NCBI RefSeq assembly: GCF_036967205.1
Contig: NZ_CP146022.1
Location: 7,006,001-7,070,000, forward strand
Direction of reading: 5' to 3'
DNA length: 64,000 bases
Source: Streptomyces sp. Q6
Lineage (GTDB): Bacteria > Actinomycetota > Actinomycetes > Streptomycetales > Streptomycetaceae
Shown: positions 23,210 to 31,567 of the stretch, in pieces
How positions within the stretch are numbered: position 1 is the stretch's first letter
Layout of the letters: each line of letters opens with the position of its first letter
Translations under genes and position numbers: made by a program
Notes under the pieces: generated by a model
Databases searched by the model: none
What the model saw: only the letters and a program-made list of their open reading frames with translations
Told to the model about the DNA's origin: nothing

Positions 23210-25186
23210 GTGACCATCATCCGCCGCGAGGTGCTGACCCTGCCGGGCGTCCTGCCCGGCCCCGTCAACCCACTGCCGCCGCTGCGGCCGCTCGACGACG
23301 TGCACGCCCTCGACGACCGGTCGACGGCGGGACTCCCGCTCGACATGACCCGCCAGCTCGGCTACCGGCCGCTGCGCAGCCTGCTGCCCACCCGTCTCCT
23401 CGACGGGTACGGACGCGACCGGGCGCCGGTCGACCTCGACACGATCGTCCTGGAGAACGACCGGCTGCGGGTGACCGTCCTGCCGGGTCTCGGCGGCCGC
23501 GTCCACTCCCTGTTCCACAAGCCGACCGGACGCGAACTCCTGTACCGCAACCCGGTGTTCCAGCCCGCCGCCTTCGCGCTCAACGGCGCCTGGTTCTCCG
23601 GCGGCATCGAATGGAACATCGGCGCCACCGGACACTCCACGCTGTCCTGCGCACCCCTGCACGCGGCTCGCGTCACGGCGCCCGACGGCGGCGAGATGCT
23701 GCGCCTGTGGGAATGGGAGCGCCTGCGCGACCTCCCCTTCCAGATCGACCTGTGGCTCCCCGAGGACTCCGACTTCCTCTACGTGGGCGTCCGCGTCCGC
23801 AATCCGCACGAGAAGCCCGCGCCGGTGTACTGGTGGTCCAACATCGCCGTTCCGGAGGAGCGCCGCGTCCTCGCGCCCGCCGACGCGGCCTGGCACTTCG
23901 GGTACGAGCACCGCCTGAGCCGCAAGCCGGTGCCCGACTCCGATGGAGCCGACCGGAGTTACCCGCTGAACAGCGAGTACGCCGCCGACTACTTCTACGA
24001 TGTCGAGGACGGCCGGCGCCGCTGGATCGCCGCGCTCGACGACGCCGGGCAGGGCCTCGTACAGACATCGACCGACGTGCTGCGCGGCCGCAAGCTCTTC
24101 GTGTGGGGCACCGGCCCCGGCGGGCGGTGCTGGCAGGAGTGGCTCACCGAGCCCGGCACCGGCGGCTACGCCGAGATCCAGGCGGGCCTCGCCCGCACCC
24201 AGCTGGAACACGTACGCCTGGAGTCGGCGCGCGAGTTCAGCTGGCTGGAGGCGTACGGGCCGCTCGGCGCCGACGCGGGCGCGGTGCACGCGGCGGGGGA
24301 CTGGGACGGCGCCGTCGCGGAGGTGGAGCGGCGGCTCGAAGCGGCGCTGCCACGGGCCGCCGTCGACGCCGCCTACGCGGCGTGGCGGCCGCACGCCGAC
24401 GCGGAACCCGGCGAGCGGCTCGCCGTCGGATCCGGCTGGGGCGCGCTCGAAGTGCTGCGGACGGGGGTGAAGGTGGAGGGCACGCCGTTCGAGGAGACGA
24501 CGATCGGGCCGGACCAGGAGCCCTGGCGGGCCCTCCTGGAGAGCGGGGTGTTCCCCGAGCCCCGCAAGGTCGGCCCGCCCGGACCCTCGCTGGTCTCGGC
24601 GCCCTGGCGCGACATGCTGGAGACGGCCCCCGCGCGGCCGCTGGCCGAATACCACCTGGGCCTCGCCCAGTGGCACGCGGGGGACCGGGCTCAGGCCGTG
24701 CGCAGTTGGGAGCGCGGCCTCGAACTGGCCCCGTCCGTCTGGCCGTTCCTGCGCTGCCTCGCCGTGGCGGACACCGCCGACGGCCACGGTGAGCGGGCCG
24801 CTGACCGGTACGCGGAGGCCTTCGACGACCTGTGCGCGGAGCGCCGCGACGACGGCGAGGTCTGGCTCGCCGCGACCGCCGCGCTGGGCCGCGAGGCGAT
24901 CGAGGCGCTGCTGGCCGTCGGCCGGACGGCGGCGGCGCGTTCCGTCTGGCAGCGGCTGCGTCCGGCGACCCGGGCGCGCGGCCGCTTCCGCTTCCTGGAG
25001 GTCGAACTCCTCCTCGCGGAAGGGGACTTGACGGCGGCACGCGCCGTTTTCGACGAGGGCTTCGAGGTGGCGGATCTGCGCGAGGGAGCGGAGGCGATCG
25101 GGGAGATGTGGGACCGGGTGGCGCCGGGGGAGGAGCTGCCCGCGCGCTACGACTTCCGGATGCGGGCGAGGCCGGCGACCGGCTGA
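23210..25186 (+). CDS. DUF5107 domain protein with C-terminal TPR-like region
   Basis: A 658-aa protein. Residues about 75-385 form the DUF5107 domain, a galactose-mutarotase-like beta-sandwich: LENDRLRVTVLPGLGGRVHS, ELLYRNPVFQPAAFALNGAW, and FSGGIEWNIGATGHS. The C-terminal 200 residues are helical TPR-like repeats (EYHLGLAQWHAGDRAQAVRS, WERGLELAP). Such proteins sit with glycan or carbohydrate metabolism genes elsewhere, so sugar binding is likely, but no catalytic residues are known. GTG start with GGGAGG 6 nt upstream. It is monocistronic here. Confidence 0.82.
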   Translation: MTIIRREVLTLPGVLPGPVNPLPPLRPLDDVHALDDRSTAGLPLDMTRQLGYRPLRSLLPTRLLDGYGRDRAPVDLDTIVLENDRLRVTVLPGLGGRVHSLFHKPTGRELLYRNPVFQPAAFALNGAWFSGGIEWNIGATGHSTLSCAPLHAARVTAPDGGEMLRLWEWERLRDLPFQIDLWLPEDSDFLYVGVRVRNPHEKPAPVYWWSNIAVPEERRVLAPADAAWHFGYEHRLSRKPVPDSDGADRSYPLNSEYAADYFYDVEDGRRRWIAALDDAGQGLVQTSTDVLRGRKLFVWGTGPGGRCWQEWLTEPGTGGYAEIQAGLARTQLEHVRLESAREFSWLEAYGPLGADAGAVHAAGDWDGAVAEVERRLEAALPRAAVDAAYAAWRPHADAEPGERLAVGSGWGALEVLRTGVKVEGTPFEETTIGPDQEPWRALLESGVFPEPRKVGPPGPSLVSAPWRDMLETAPARPLAEYHLGLAQWHAGDRAQAVRSWERGLELAPSVWPFLRCLAVADTADGHGERAADRYAEAFDDLCAERRDDGEVWLAATAALGREAIEALLAVGRTAAARSVWQRLRPATRARGRFRFLEVELLLAEGDLTAARAVFDEGFEVADLREGAEAIGEMWDRVAPGEELPARYDFRMRARPATG

Positions 25187-25203
25187 CGGCCGGCGCCGAT
25201 GGC

Positions 25204-25899
25204 TCAGCCCAGGCGCCAGGTTCCCGCCGCGTCGGACCGGCGCTCCGGTTCGAGCGGCTGTCCGGCCGCCGCCGCGGCCAGCCAGCCGGCCCACCGGTCG
25301 ACGAACTCGTCGAGCGTGAGGTCGGTCAACTCCGTGACGGGCCAGACGACGTCGAACTCCTCCTGAGCCGCGGACGGCGCCAACGCGTCCCGCGCCTCGG
25401 CCGTCTCCGGGGACAGCGCGCACGGAACATGTTCGAGGTGCACGCGGTCCGGATGGCAGGGCGCGAAGGCCGTCTCGTACCAGCGGAACGTCCCCGGTTC
25501 GTCGGCGTCGCAGTACCACAGCGCGTGACCGCGCCCCGGCGCCCGCCGGTCGTGCGGGGTCAGCCGGATCTCGGCCGCCGCGATCACGTCGAAGGGCATG
25601 CCGGGTGCGGGGACCACGGGGTCGGCGATACCGATGCGGAGTTCGGCGGTCGGCAGGCGCAGTGACCAGAACAAGGGGGAGTCGGCCTGCTCCTGGGCCT
25701 GCCGGGCGGCCTCGGTGAGTTCCGTGCGCAGCCGCTCGGTGATCGACTCGAGGAGCGTCGCCGCGGCGTGGAACAGCTCTGCCCGGTCGGCCGAGGCGAT
25801 GTCGGCGCCGGCCGCGTGGCTGAGTTCATGGAAGACGCGGTCCGTCTCCCGGTCGTTCCACACCCGGAGCCGGTCAAGGCCTTTTGGACGACCTCGCAC
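25204..25899 (-). CDS. Uncharacterised protein at the end of the kinase/AAA cassette
   Basis: A 231-aa acidic protein I do not recognise. The N-terminal half is helical (VFHELSHAAGADIASADRAE, then a coiled segment ITERLRTELTEAARQAQEQA). The C-terminal half contains GHALWYCDADEPGTFRWYET, ending with a Trp-rich VDRWAGWLAAAAAGQP helix. There is no signal peptide, membrane segment or catalytic motif. Its GTG start overlaps the kinase gene by 26 nt, so it is translated with the kinase. It may be a substrate, adaptor or effector of that kinase; this is inferred only from position. Confidence 0.7.
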   Translation of the reverse strand: MRGRPKGLDRLRVWNDRETDRVFHELSHAAGADIASADRAELFHAAATLLESITERLRTELTEAARQAQEQADSPLFWSLRLPTAELRIGIADPVVPAPGMPFDVIAAAEIRLTPHDRRAPGRGHALWYCDADEPGTFRWYETAFAPCHPDRVHLEHVPCALSPETAEARDALAPSAAQEEFDVVWPVTELTDLTLDEFVDRWAGWLAAAAAGQPLEPERRSDAAGTWRLG

Positions 25900-26695
25900 G
25901 GTCGAAGCGGTCGAGGCGCGCCCGCAGGTCGCGGGCGGTGGGGCGGGCCCCGGCCGGTTTGAACAGGGACTCCTTCACCAGGGCCGCCAGCTCCGCCGGC
26001 ACGTCCCGCGGCAGCGGTGGCAGGGGATCACTCAGGTGCTGGCGGCGGTAGTCGTGGCTCTGCGGGCCCTTGAACGGGCGGCTGCCGGTGAGGAGTTCGT
26101 AGGCGACGACACCGGCCGCGTAGACGTCCGTGGCCCCCGTGGCCCGGTCGCCGCGCCACTGTTCGGGCGCGGCGTACGGCGGGGTGAGGCTGTGCTTGCG
26201 GGTGTTGGGGTCCGTCGACGCCTCGGCGTAGCGCGAGATGCCGAAGTCGGCGAGCCGCCAACTGCCGTTCAGGAGAAGGATGTTCGCCGGTTTGAGGTCG
26301 CGGTGGACGACCTGCCCGTCGAGGGCGACCAGCGCGGCGGCGATATCGCGCAGCACCGCCAGGGTGTCCGTCAGGGGGAGCGGGGCGCCGCCCTGCCGGG
26401 CCAGCCGCACATCGAGCGAGGTGTCGGCGAGCGGCATGGCGAGAGCCCAGTGGTCCTCGGTCTCGCCCGCGTCGAGGACCGGCACGACGTGCGGCGATTC
26501 GGCCAGCGTGCGGCCGAGCAGCAGTTCGCGGTCCGCGCCGGGCGCCTTCTCGATCAGCTTCACGGCGCCGGTCGCGCCGTCGCCCCGGCGGGCCTGGAAC
26601 ACGAGGCCGAAGCCGCCGCTGCCGATGCGCTCGCCGAGGACCCAGGCGCCCTTGTCCATGGTGATCGAGTCGCCCGGCTCGGGGACGTGTTTCAT
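25874..26695 (-). CDS. Soluble Ser/Thr protein kinase (Hanks type)
   Basis: A 273-aa protein consisting of a kinase domain only. It has glycine loop GERIGSGGFGLVFQA (21-35), lysine K46 in GAVKLIEK, catalytic loop HRDLKPANIL (D133), DFG at 150-152 and APEQWRG. It lacks the transmembrane helix and PASTA or sensor domains of housekeeping PknB-type kinases, so it acts in the cytoplasm. The start ATG overlaps the AAA ATPase stop (ATGA), so the two are made together. Probable substrates are the cassette partners. Such short orphan kinases beside an ATPase are typical of signalling or conflict-type cassettes rather than cell-division operons. Confidence 0.9.
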   Translation of the reverse strand: MKHVPEPGDSITMDKGAWVLGERIGSGGFGLVFQARRGDGATGAVKLIEKAPGADRELLLGRTLAESPHVVPVLDAGETEDHWALAMPLADTSLDVRLARQGGAPLPLTDTLAVLRDIAAALVALDGQVVHRDLKPANILLLNGSWRLADFGISRYAEASTDPNTRKHSLTPPYAAPEQWRGDRATGATDVYAAGVVAYELLTGSRPFKGPQSHDYRRQHLSDPLPPLPRDVPAELAALVKESLFKPAGARPTARDLRARLDRFDRARSSKRP

Positions 26696-27984
26696 GCCTT
26701 CTCCTCGTCCGGCTTCTCGTCGGCGTCCGGCGCCGGGAGCCGCTTGGCCCGGTCCGCCGCCATCGACTTCGCGAACTCCTCGGCGGTCTCGTCGAAGAGC
26801 CGCTGGTCGCTGGTGATGCGCTGGTGAACGTTGACGACCGCCTGCTTGTAGCGCTTGGCGCACTCGGCGATGTCGGCGTAGGAACAGCCCTCCAGGAGTG
26901 CGGCTCCCTTGGCGAGGCGCGGCGGCTTGACGCCCCCGGGCCCCTCGAGTGCCTGGCGCAGCAGTTCCTCTCGCTGGGTCTTGTCGGGCCCGTGCACCGG
27001 GATGTGGACGCCGAGGCGGCCCGAGCGCAGCAGGGCCGAGTCCAGGTTCTCGATGTGGTTGGCGGTGGCGAGGAGCACGTACCCCTGGGTGGGTTCCATC
27101 CCGTCGAGGAACTCCAGCAGGTCGGCGAGGAAACGCTGGCGCATCTCCTGGCTGTTCTGGTTGTCGGTCGCCCGCAGCCCGCAGTAGATGTCGAGGTCGT
27201 CGAGGACGATCAGGACGGGCGAGCGGGAGGCCGCCATGCGCAGATGGTCCCCGATCTCGGTCCAGTCCCAGAGGTTGGCGACGTCGAGGAACACGGCGTT
27301 GATCCCCGTCTCGACGGCGTGCCGTACGGCGAGCCGGCTCAGGATGGTCTTGCCGTTGCCGGGCGATCCGTGCAGCAGGACGCCCCGCTTGGGCGGAACT
27401 CCCCACTCCAGGAGCAGGTTCGCGGTCTCGCCCTGGAGGAAGCCCGACGTGTTCGCCTTCACCTTCTCCATCAGGCCGTCGGCGAAGACGTAGGAGTCGG
27501 GGTCGACCTGCCGCCACAGGTCGGCGTCGAGCAGTCTGGCGCCCTTCCACACCCGGCCGACGTCCTTGCCGCGCGAGTTGAGCGCGGTGTACACCGCCTT
27601 GAAGTCGTCGCGGCGGCACACCAGGAAGGGCCCGCTGTCGTCCAGGTCGACGAAGACATAGCGCAGTTCGATCCCCTGCACGGTGCGGGAGGCGCACAGG
27701 TAGATCGACGCGACATGGTCGAGGAGGGCCTCGGGTTGCATGCCGTGGGCCGCCTGGCGCAGCCAGCGGCCGCCGTCCTGGCTGACGATGACCATCCGCT
27801 CGACGACCTCGCCCTCGTCGAAACTGCCGACGATGGTGCTCGGCCACTGGAGGGTGATCAGATCGTCATCGGCGATCCCCTGGAGGTAGGTCTTGATGCG
27901 GATGCTCTCGGGCTCGTGCAGGGGTGTGCTCAGGTCGCTCCATTTGGCGCCGAGCGGAAGGGGGACAACTCTGGGATCCGACAC
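26692..27984 (-). CDS. AAA+ ATPase with a large novel N-terminal domain
   Basis: A 430-aa protein. Residues 1-175 form an N-terminal domain I do not recognise (SFDEGEVVERMVIVSQDGGR, YLCASRTVQGIELRYVFVDL). The AAA+ core follows: Walker A GSPGNGKT at 206-213, Walker B VLIVLDDLD at 257-265, sensor-1 LLATANH and an arginine-finger region ALLRSGRLGVHI, the ring-forming pattern shared with FtsH- and CDC48-like ATPases. There is no protease domain. The tail is charged (ADEKPDEEKA). It could unfold or remodel the partner encoded upstream. It lies 42 nt after that gene and overlaps the kinase start by 4 nt. Confidence 0.85.
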   Translation of the reverse strand: MSDPRVVPLPLGAKWSDLSTPLHEPESIRIKTYLQGIADDDLITLQWPSTIVGSFDEGEVVERMVIVSQDGGRWLRQAAHGMQPEALLDHVASIYLCASRTVQGIELRYVFVDLDDSGPFLVCRRDDFKAVYTALNSRGKDVGRVWKGARLLDADLWRQVDPDSYVFADGLMEKVKANTSGFLQGETANLLLEWGVPPKRGVLLHGSPGNGKTILSRLAVRHAVETGINAVFLDVANLWDWTEIGDHLRMAASRSPVLIVLDDLDIYCGLRATDNQNSQEMRQRFLADLLEFLDGMEPTQGYVLLATANHIENLDSALLRSGRLGVHIPVHGPDKTQREELLRQALEGPGGVKPPRLAKGAALLEGCSYADIAECAKRYKQAVVNVHQRITSDQRLFDETAEEFAKSMAADRAKRLPAPDADEKPDEEKA

Positions 27985-28026
27985 CGGGATCGACTCCGTT
28001 CTGACGGGTTCTGCCGAGTGCGCCGA

Positions 28027-28986
28027 TCACATCTGGCGTTGGGTCCGGAACCGGCAGGTCCTGAACATCTCCTTCACGAACCCGTCGAGGACGCCGTCGC
28101 GAAGGAAGTCCACCAGGGCGATGCGGTAGTCGCTGCTGGAGTCGGAGTCGAATCCGAAGGTGCCGTGAATGGTGCTCTCGGAGAGGTTCTCGGCGGCCGT
28201 GTTGCGCAGTTGGGCCGTGAAGACGATGAAGCGGCCGTTCTCGTTGAACGGTGCTTCGATGGTGATCCATGTGTTGCGCGGCTTCTCCGTACCGCGCAAC
28301 GGGTCCTTGAACTTCTCCCTCTTGGAGATGGTCAGGTCGAGGCGGTAGAGGTCGAGGGCGGTGGGCGACGCCATCCGCCCGCTGGAGTCGGGGATGTTCG
28401 GAACGATCTCCTTGAGCACCTCCGTGTTACGGATCTTCGGCTTGCCGCCGCCGCCGTCGTAGCGCACGAAATCGCTGAAGTAGAAGACGAAGGTGTGCTG
28501 GGAGCGGGCCGGGCGCAGCGGCCGGTTGGCCACGTTCTCCATGGTCCGCCGGAAGGTCGCCTCGATCCGTTCCGCCTCCGCCATGAAGAGCAGGTACCAG
28601 GAGTAGAAGTCCGCGAACGACGAGGGCCGCCGGTGGATCTCGAAACGGTCCGTACCGATGATGAAGGCGCAGTGGTGGAGGTCGTGCCCGAAGGTGAACT
28701 CCACGTGGGAGATCGAGTTCGGGTTGTCGCCGTCCACCTGGGTGCGGGCCTCGAGCACGTCGAGGTAGTGGATGCCCCTCAGTTCGAGGAAGTCGTTGAG
28801 GACGCGGTAGCCCACGGCCACCAGTGCTTCGGCCATCTCGGCGCTGAGCGGTCCGCTCTTCTGATACTCCGTCACGAAGCGGAAGTCGCTGATGTTCTCG
28901 ACCTTTTCGGCCAAGGTGCCGCCCACGAACTCCTCGTACGTGGCGGGGAGGCCCGTGGGTTCGGCAGACAGGTCCCGATGCGACAT
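28027..28986 (-). CDS. Uncharacterised 319-aa protein, first gene of the kinase/AAA cassette
   Basis: No family recognised with confidence. The start MSHRDLSAEPTGLPATYEEF at 28986 has GAAAGGGA 8 nt upstream; a longer frame to 29121 lacks a ribosome site. The protein is soluble. Its middle (HVEFTFGHDLHHCAFIIGTD then RFEIHRRPSSFADFYSWYLL) looks like mixed alpha/beta strands with a loose resemblance to TIGR04255-type proteins. The C-terminal half is strand-rich (TWITIEAPFNENGRFIVFTA) and ends in basic RTCRFRTQRQM. Codon use is less G/C-skewed (more aag/gtt/tcg) than flanking genes, a weak hint of transfer. It probably supplies the sensor or substrate of the ATPase. Confidence 0.7.
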   Translation of the reverse strand: MSHRDLSAEPTGLPATYEEFVGGTLAEKVENISDFRFVTEYQKSGPLSAEMAEALVAVGYRVLNDFLELRGIHYLDVLEARTQVDGDNPNSISHVEFTFGHDLHHCAFIIGTDRFEIHRRPSSFADFYSWYLLFMAEAERIEATFRRTMENVANRPLRPARSQHTFVFYFSDFVRYDGGGGKPKIRNTEVLKEIVPNIPDSSGRMASPTALDLYRLDLTISKREKFKDPLRGTEKPRNTWITIEAPFNENGRFIVFTAQLRNTAAENLSESTIHGTFGFDSDSSSDYRIALVDFLRDGVLDGFVKEMFRTCRFRTQRQM

Positions 28987-29263
28987 AGAGATCCCTTTCA
29001 CGCCCGGTGTGCCACGTGAAACGGCTTGCCGACGGAGGAGCGACATCCGGTGGAGAGGCGTGCCTCGCCCCCGGCGCGTCGACCGACCTTGCTGTTCCCC
29101 GCACTCCGATGTGTCCGACACCGTCGCTGCCGAAGATAGCAGGAGAAATGCCGCACGGAGGGCGGTGCGAGGAACACGAACCGGCTGCGGTTGTACGTCG
29201 GTCGGGCATCGGTGGGCAGCCGGGTGGGGCGTGGCCCCACCCGGTGGTGGGAGACCGCCGGTG
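28987..29263. promoter_or_regulatory. Promoter region of the kinase/AAA cassette and 3' flank of the amidohydrolase gene
   Basis: 277 nt with no gene. It must hold the promoter for the minus-strand cassette (28986 downwards). The segment near 29133-29150 (agatagcaggagaaatg) is relatively AT-rich for this genome. The terminator hairpin at 29220-29244 lies at its distal end. Confidence 0.4.
29220..29244 (-). terminator. Strong GC hairpin downstream of the amidohydrolase gene
   Basis: An 11-bp perfect stem, ccgggtggggc with gccccacccgg, around a 3-nt loop, begins 20 nt after the amidohydrolase stop codon on the minus strand. This is the usual Streptomyces terminator form without a U-tract and isolates the kinase/AAA cassette from read-through. 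Confidence 0.65.
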
Positions 29264-30565
29264 TTACACCAACTCCCCGTTGCGGGCGACCACTTGACCC
29301 CCGTGGACGACCATGTCGCGCTGCGGCATGTCGACCACGACCTGCGGTACGCACTCGCCGCGGACCAGGACGAAGTCCGCGGGGTCGCCCGGCTCGAAAC
29401 CGGCGCGGTCCAGGCCCATCACGTCGGCGCCGCCATGGGCCCCGACCGTGTAGCAGGCGGTCAGTTCGTCGTCGAGGCGGACGTCCGTGACCCAGCCGAG
29501 GAGGTGCGCGCGGTGCAGCATGTCCGCGTTGCCGAACGGGCTCCAGGAGTCGCGGACGCCGTCCGAGCCGAGGCCGACACGGACCCCGTGCTCGTGCAGC
29601 TTCGTGATCGGCAGGACCAGCGACTCGTTCGGCGCGACCGTCGTCAGGGCGATGTCCAGGTCCGCCAAGTCGCCCGCCATCGTGTCGAGTTCACTGTCCG
29701 ACAGGAACGGCAGGCAGAACACATGACTGACCGTCACCTTGCCGCGCAGGGACAGGGCGCGGGTGCGCTCGATGATGCCGCGCAGCACCGTCGTGCCCTT
29801 CTCGTCGCGGTCGTGGAGGTGGATGTCGACGCCGACGCCGTAGCGGTCCGCCAGGCCGAAGACCAGGTCGAGCTGCTCGTCCAGGGCGTGGTCGAAACTG
29901 ATCGGGTCGATGCCGCCGATCATGTCGACGAGTCCGGAGCGCGCCGCGTCCTCCAGGAGCTTCGCCGTCCCCGGCGTACGGATGACGCCGTGCTGTGGGA
30001 ACCCGACGATCTGCACGTCGAGCGCGTCGGCGAGGCGTTCGCGCGCCTCGGCCACGCCTTCGAGCCCGGCCAGACCGTACGCGGGTGCCACGTCGGCGTG
30101 CGCCCGCATCGCGCGCGTGCCGCGCGTCACCGCGTGCGCCATCAGGCCGTACGCCCGCTCGCCGACCGGGCGCTTCTGCGACCGGAACAGCTCGACGTCC
30201 TGCGCGCAGTACTCGGCGATGCCGGAGGCCGGCTCGCGGCTGACCCAGTCACCGCCCCAGCTCGTCTTGTCGGGGTGGATGTGCGCGTCCACGAGCGCGG
30301 GCAGCGCGAGCCGTCCGCCGCCGTCGACCACCTTCGCGCCGCGCGGGGCGGGCGCGTCGCTGATCCGTCCGTCGACGACCGTCAGGTCGACGGCCTCCTC
30401 GGCGCCGAAGGGGCGTACGTCACGGAAGACCACGGCCTTCTTCGGGGCGGGGCCGCTCCCGGGCGTGGACGGCTGTGCCGCCGACGCGGCCGTCGGGGTG
30501 AACGCCGCGCCGAGCGAGGCGGCGCCCGCGAGGACACCGCGCCGGGACAGGGGAGGGGGAGTCAT
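29264..30565 (-). CDS. Tat-exported amidohydrolase (cytosine-deaminase-like)
   Basis: A 433-aa metal-dependent hydrolase. The N-terminus MTPPPLSRRGVLAGAASLGA carries a twin-arginine signal (SRRGVL) followed by a hydrophobic stretch and an ASAA cleavage region near 27-30. Metal ligands are H95 and H97 in DAHIHPDK, His in the DIHLHDRD strand, the HVFCLPF histidine and the final Asp in LGSDGVRDSW. The segment order is that of cytosine/isoguanine deaminases, so a nucleobase or related cyclic amidine is a likely substrate. Export suggests scavenging outside the membrane. AAGGAGAACC precedes the ATG. A GTATAC operator lies 40 nt upstream and a GntR gene is next. Confidence 0.87.
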   Translation of the reverse strand: MTPPPLSRRGVLAGAASLGAAFTPTAASAAQPSTPGSGPAPKKAVVFRDVRPFGAEEAVDLTVVDGRISDAPAPRGAKVVDGGGRLALPALVDAHIHPDKTSWGGDWVSREPASGIAEYCAQDVELFRSQKRPVGERAYGLMAHAVTRGTRAMRAHADVAPAYGLAGLEGVAEARERLADALDVQIVGFPQHGVIRTPGTAKLLEDAARSGLVDMIGGIDPISFDHALDEQLDLVFGLADRYGVGVDIHLHDRDEKGTTVLRGIIERTRALSLRGKVTVSHVFCLPFLSDSELDTMAGDLADLDIALTTVAPNESLVLPITKLHEHGVRVGLGSDGVRDSWSPFGNADMLHRAHLLGWVTDVRLDDELTACYTVGAHGGADVMGLDRAGFEPGDPADFVLVRGECVPQVVVDMPQRDMVVHGGQVVARNGELV

Positions 30566-30603
30566 GCGGTTCTCCTTGAGGGGAGGAGTGGCCTGGCCCG
30601 CTT

Positions 30604-30613
30604 TTTGTATACC
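30604..30613. promoter_or_regulatory. Candidate GntR operator upstream of the amidohydrolase
   Basis: TTTGTATACC, with the palindromic core GTATAC, about 40 nt upstream of the amidohydrolase start. The exact reverse complement recurs at 30722-30731. FadR-subfamily GntR proteins commonly bind GTATAC-type dyads, and a FadR-type gene is adjacent. Confidence 0.55.
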
Positions 30614-30718
30614 AAGGGGAGGGTGACGACAAGGCCGCCCGGCGTCGGACGCTCTGGGGTGCGGCTTTAGCCGGGAATGTCGGAGGTGCTGGAGGTGCCG
30701 CGAGGGCGACCGGTCGCT

Positions 30719-31477
30719 CTAGGTATACAAAGCGGGGTCGGTGGGGCCCGTGTCTCCGGTACGGGTGTCGCCGATGCCGGTGTCCGCCAGGCCCGTGTCC
30801 CCGAACAGCGACTTCAGCGCCACCGCACGGCTGTCCCTGACGTGCAGCAGCGTGCTCGCCGCCGCCGCCTCCGTGTCGCCCGCCGCGATGTGCCGGAACA
30901 TGTCCGCGTGCTGCGCCCGCATGTGCGCGGGCTCCTCCCGCATCCCGAACAGCAACCGCAACTGCCCGCTCAGCTGCTCCATCGTGCGGGACAGCAGCGG
31001 ATTGCCGGTGAGCGCCACGATCTCCTCGTGGAACGCCGTGTGGGCCGCCACCTCGCGCGTCCCCTCGTCCGCCGCGGCCGCCCGCTCGGCCCGGTCGAGC
31101 AAGCCGCGCAGCGCGGCCAGGCCCGGCAGCGCGTCGGGCGCTGCCGTGGCGACCGCGCGGGCCGCGAGCCGCGACGCCTGCACGGCCAGCGGCTCCCACA
31201 CCTCGTACAGGTGCGCCACGTCGGCCCGTTCCAGGCGTCGCACGCGGACACCGCTGTGCGGCAGCAGCTCGAGGAGTCCTTCGGAGACGAGCGCGCGCAG
31301 CGCCTCGCGCACCGGCACCCGGGACATGCGCAGCTCCTCGGCGACCTCGCGCTCCACGAGCCGTGCGCCCATCGGGTAGCGGCGGTCGACGATGCGCCGG
31401 CGCACCTCGTCGCGCGCCTGCGCGCTGAGCGACGTACGCCCCTGCCCCGGCTCCACTGCCTTGCCCGTCACGTGCAC
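30719..31477 (-). CDS. GntR family (FadR/FCD-type) transcriptional regulator
   Basis: A 252-aa protein. The winged HTH spans about 15-80 (RRRIVDRRYPMGARLVEREV, RMSRVPVREALRALVSEGLL). The C-terminal FCD ligand domain includes FHEEIVALTGNPLLSRTMEQ and QHADMFRHIAAGDTEAAAAS, with the His residues that bind metal or carboxylate ligands in this family. The last 25 residues are a repetitive GDTG/ADTG tail. It probably represses the amidohydrolase through the GTATAC sites on either side of the intergenic gap; one site overlaps its own stop codon. The GTG at 31477 (or the second GTG 6 nt later) follows GAAGGAC. Confidence 0.87.
   Translation of the reverse strand: MHVTGKAVEPGQGRTSLSAQARDEVRRRIVDRRYPMGARLVEREVAEELRMSRVPVREALRALVSEGLLELLPHSGVRVRRLERADVAHLYEVWEPLAVQASRLAARAVATAAPDALPGLAALRGLLDRAERAAAADEGTREVAAHTAFHEEIVALTGNPLLSRTMEQLSGQLRLLFGMREEPAHMRAQHADMFRHIAAGDTEAAAASTLLHVRDSRAVALKSLFGDTGLADTGIGDTRTGDTGPTDPALYT
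30722..30731. promoter_or_regulatory. Second GTATAC site overlapping the gntR stop codon
   Basis: GGTATACAAA is the exact reverse complement of the site at 30604-30613 and encodes the last residues (ALYT) of the GntR protein. The two lie 108 nt apart, about ten helical turns, compatible with a looping pair. Being inside the 3' end of the regulator gene, it is either a true operator or a duplication. Confidence 0.45.
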
Positions 31478-31567
31478 CGTCCTTCACCCTTCGTGCCCCG
31501 GGCGAGGATACGTGCACCTCCTGGGTCTCCCGCCGCTTCAGGGGAACCGCGTGCGATCGGGCGTCCC

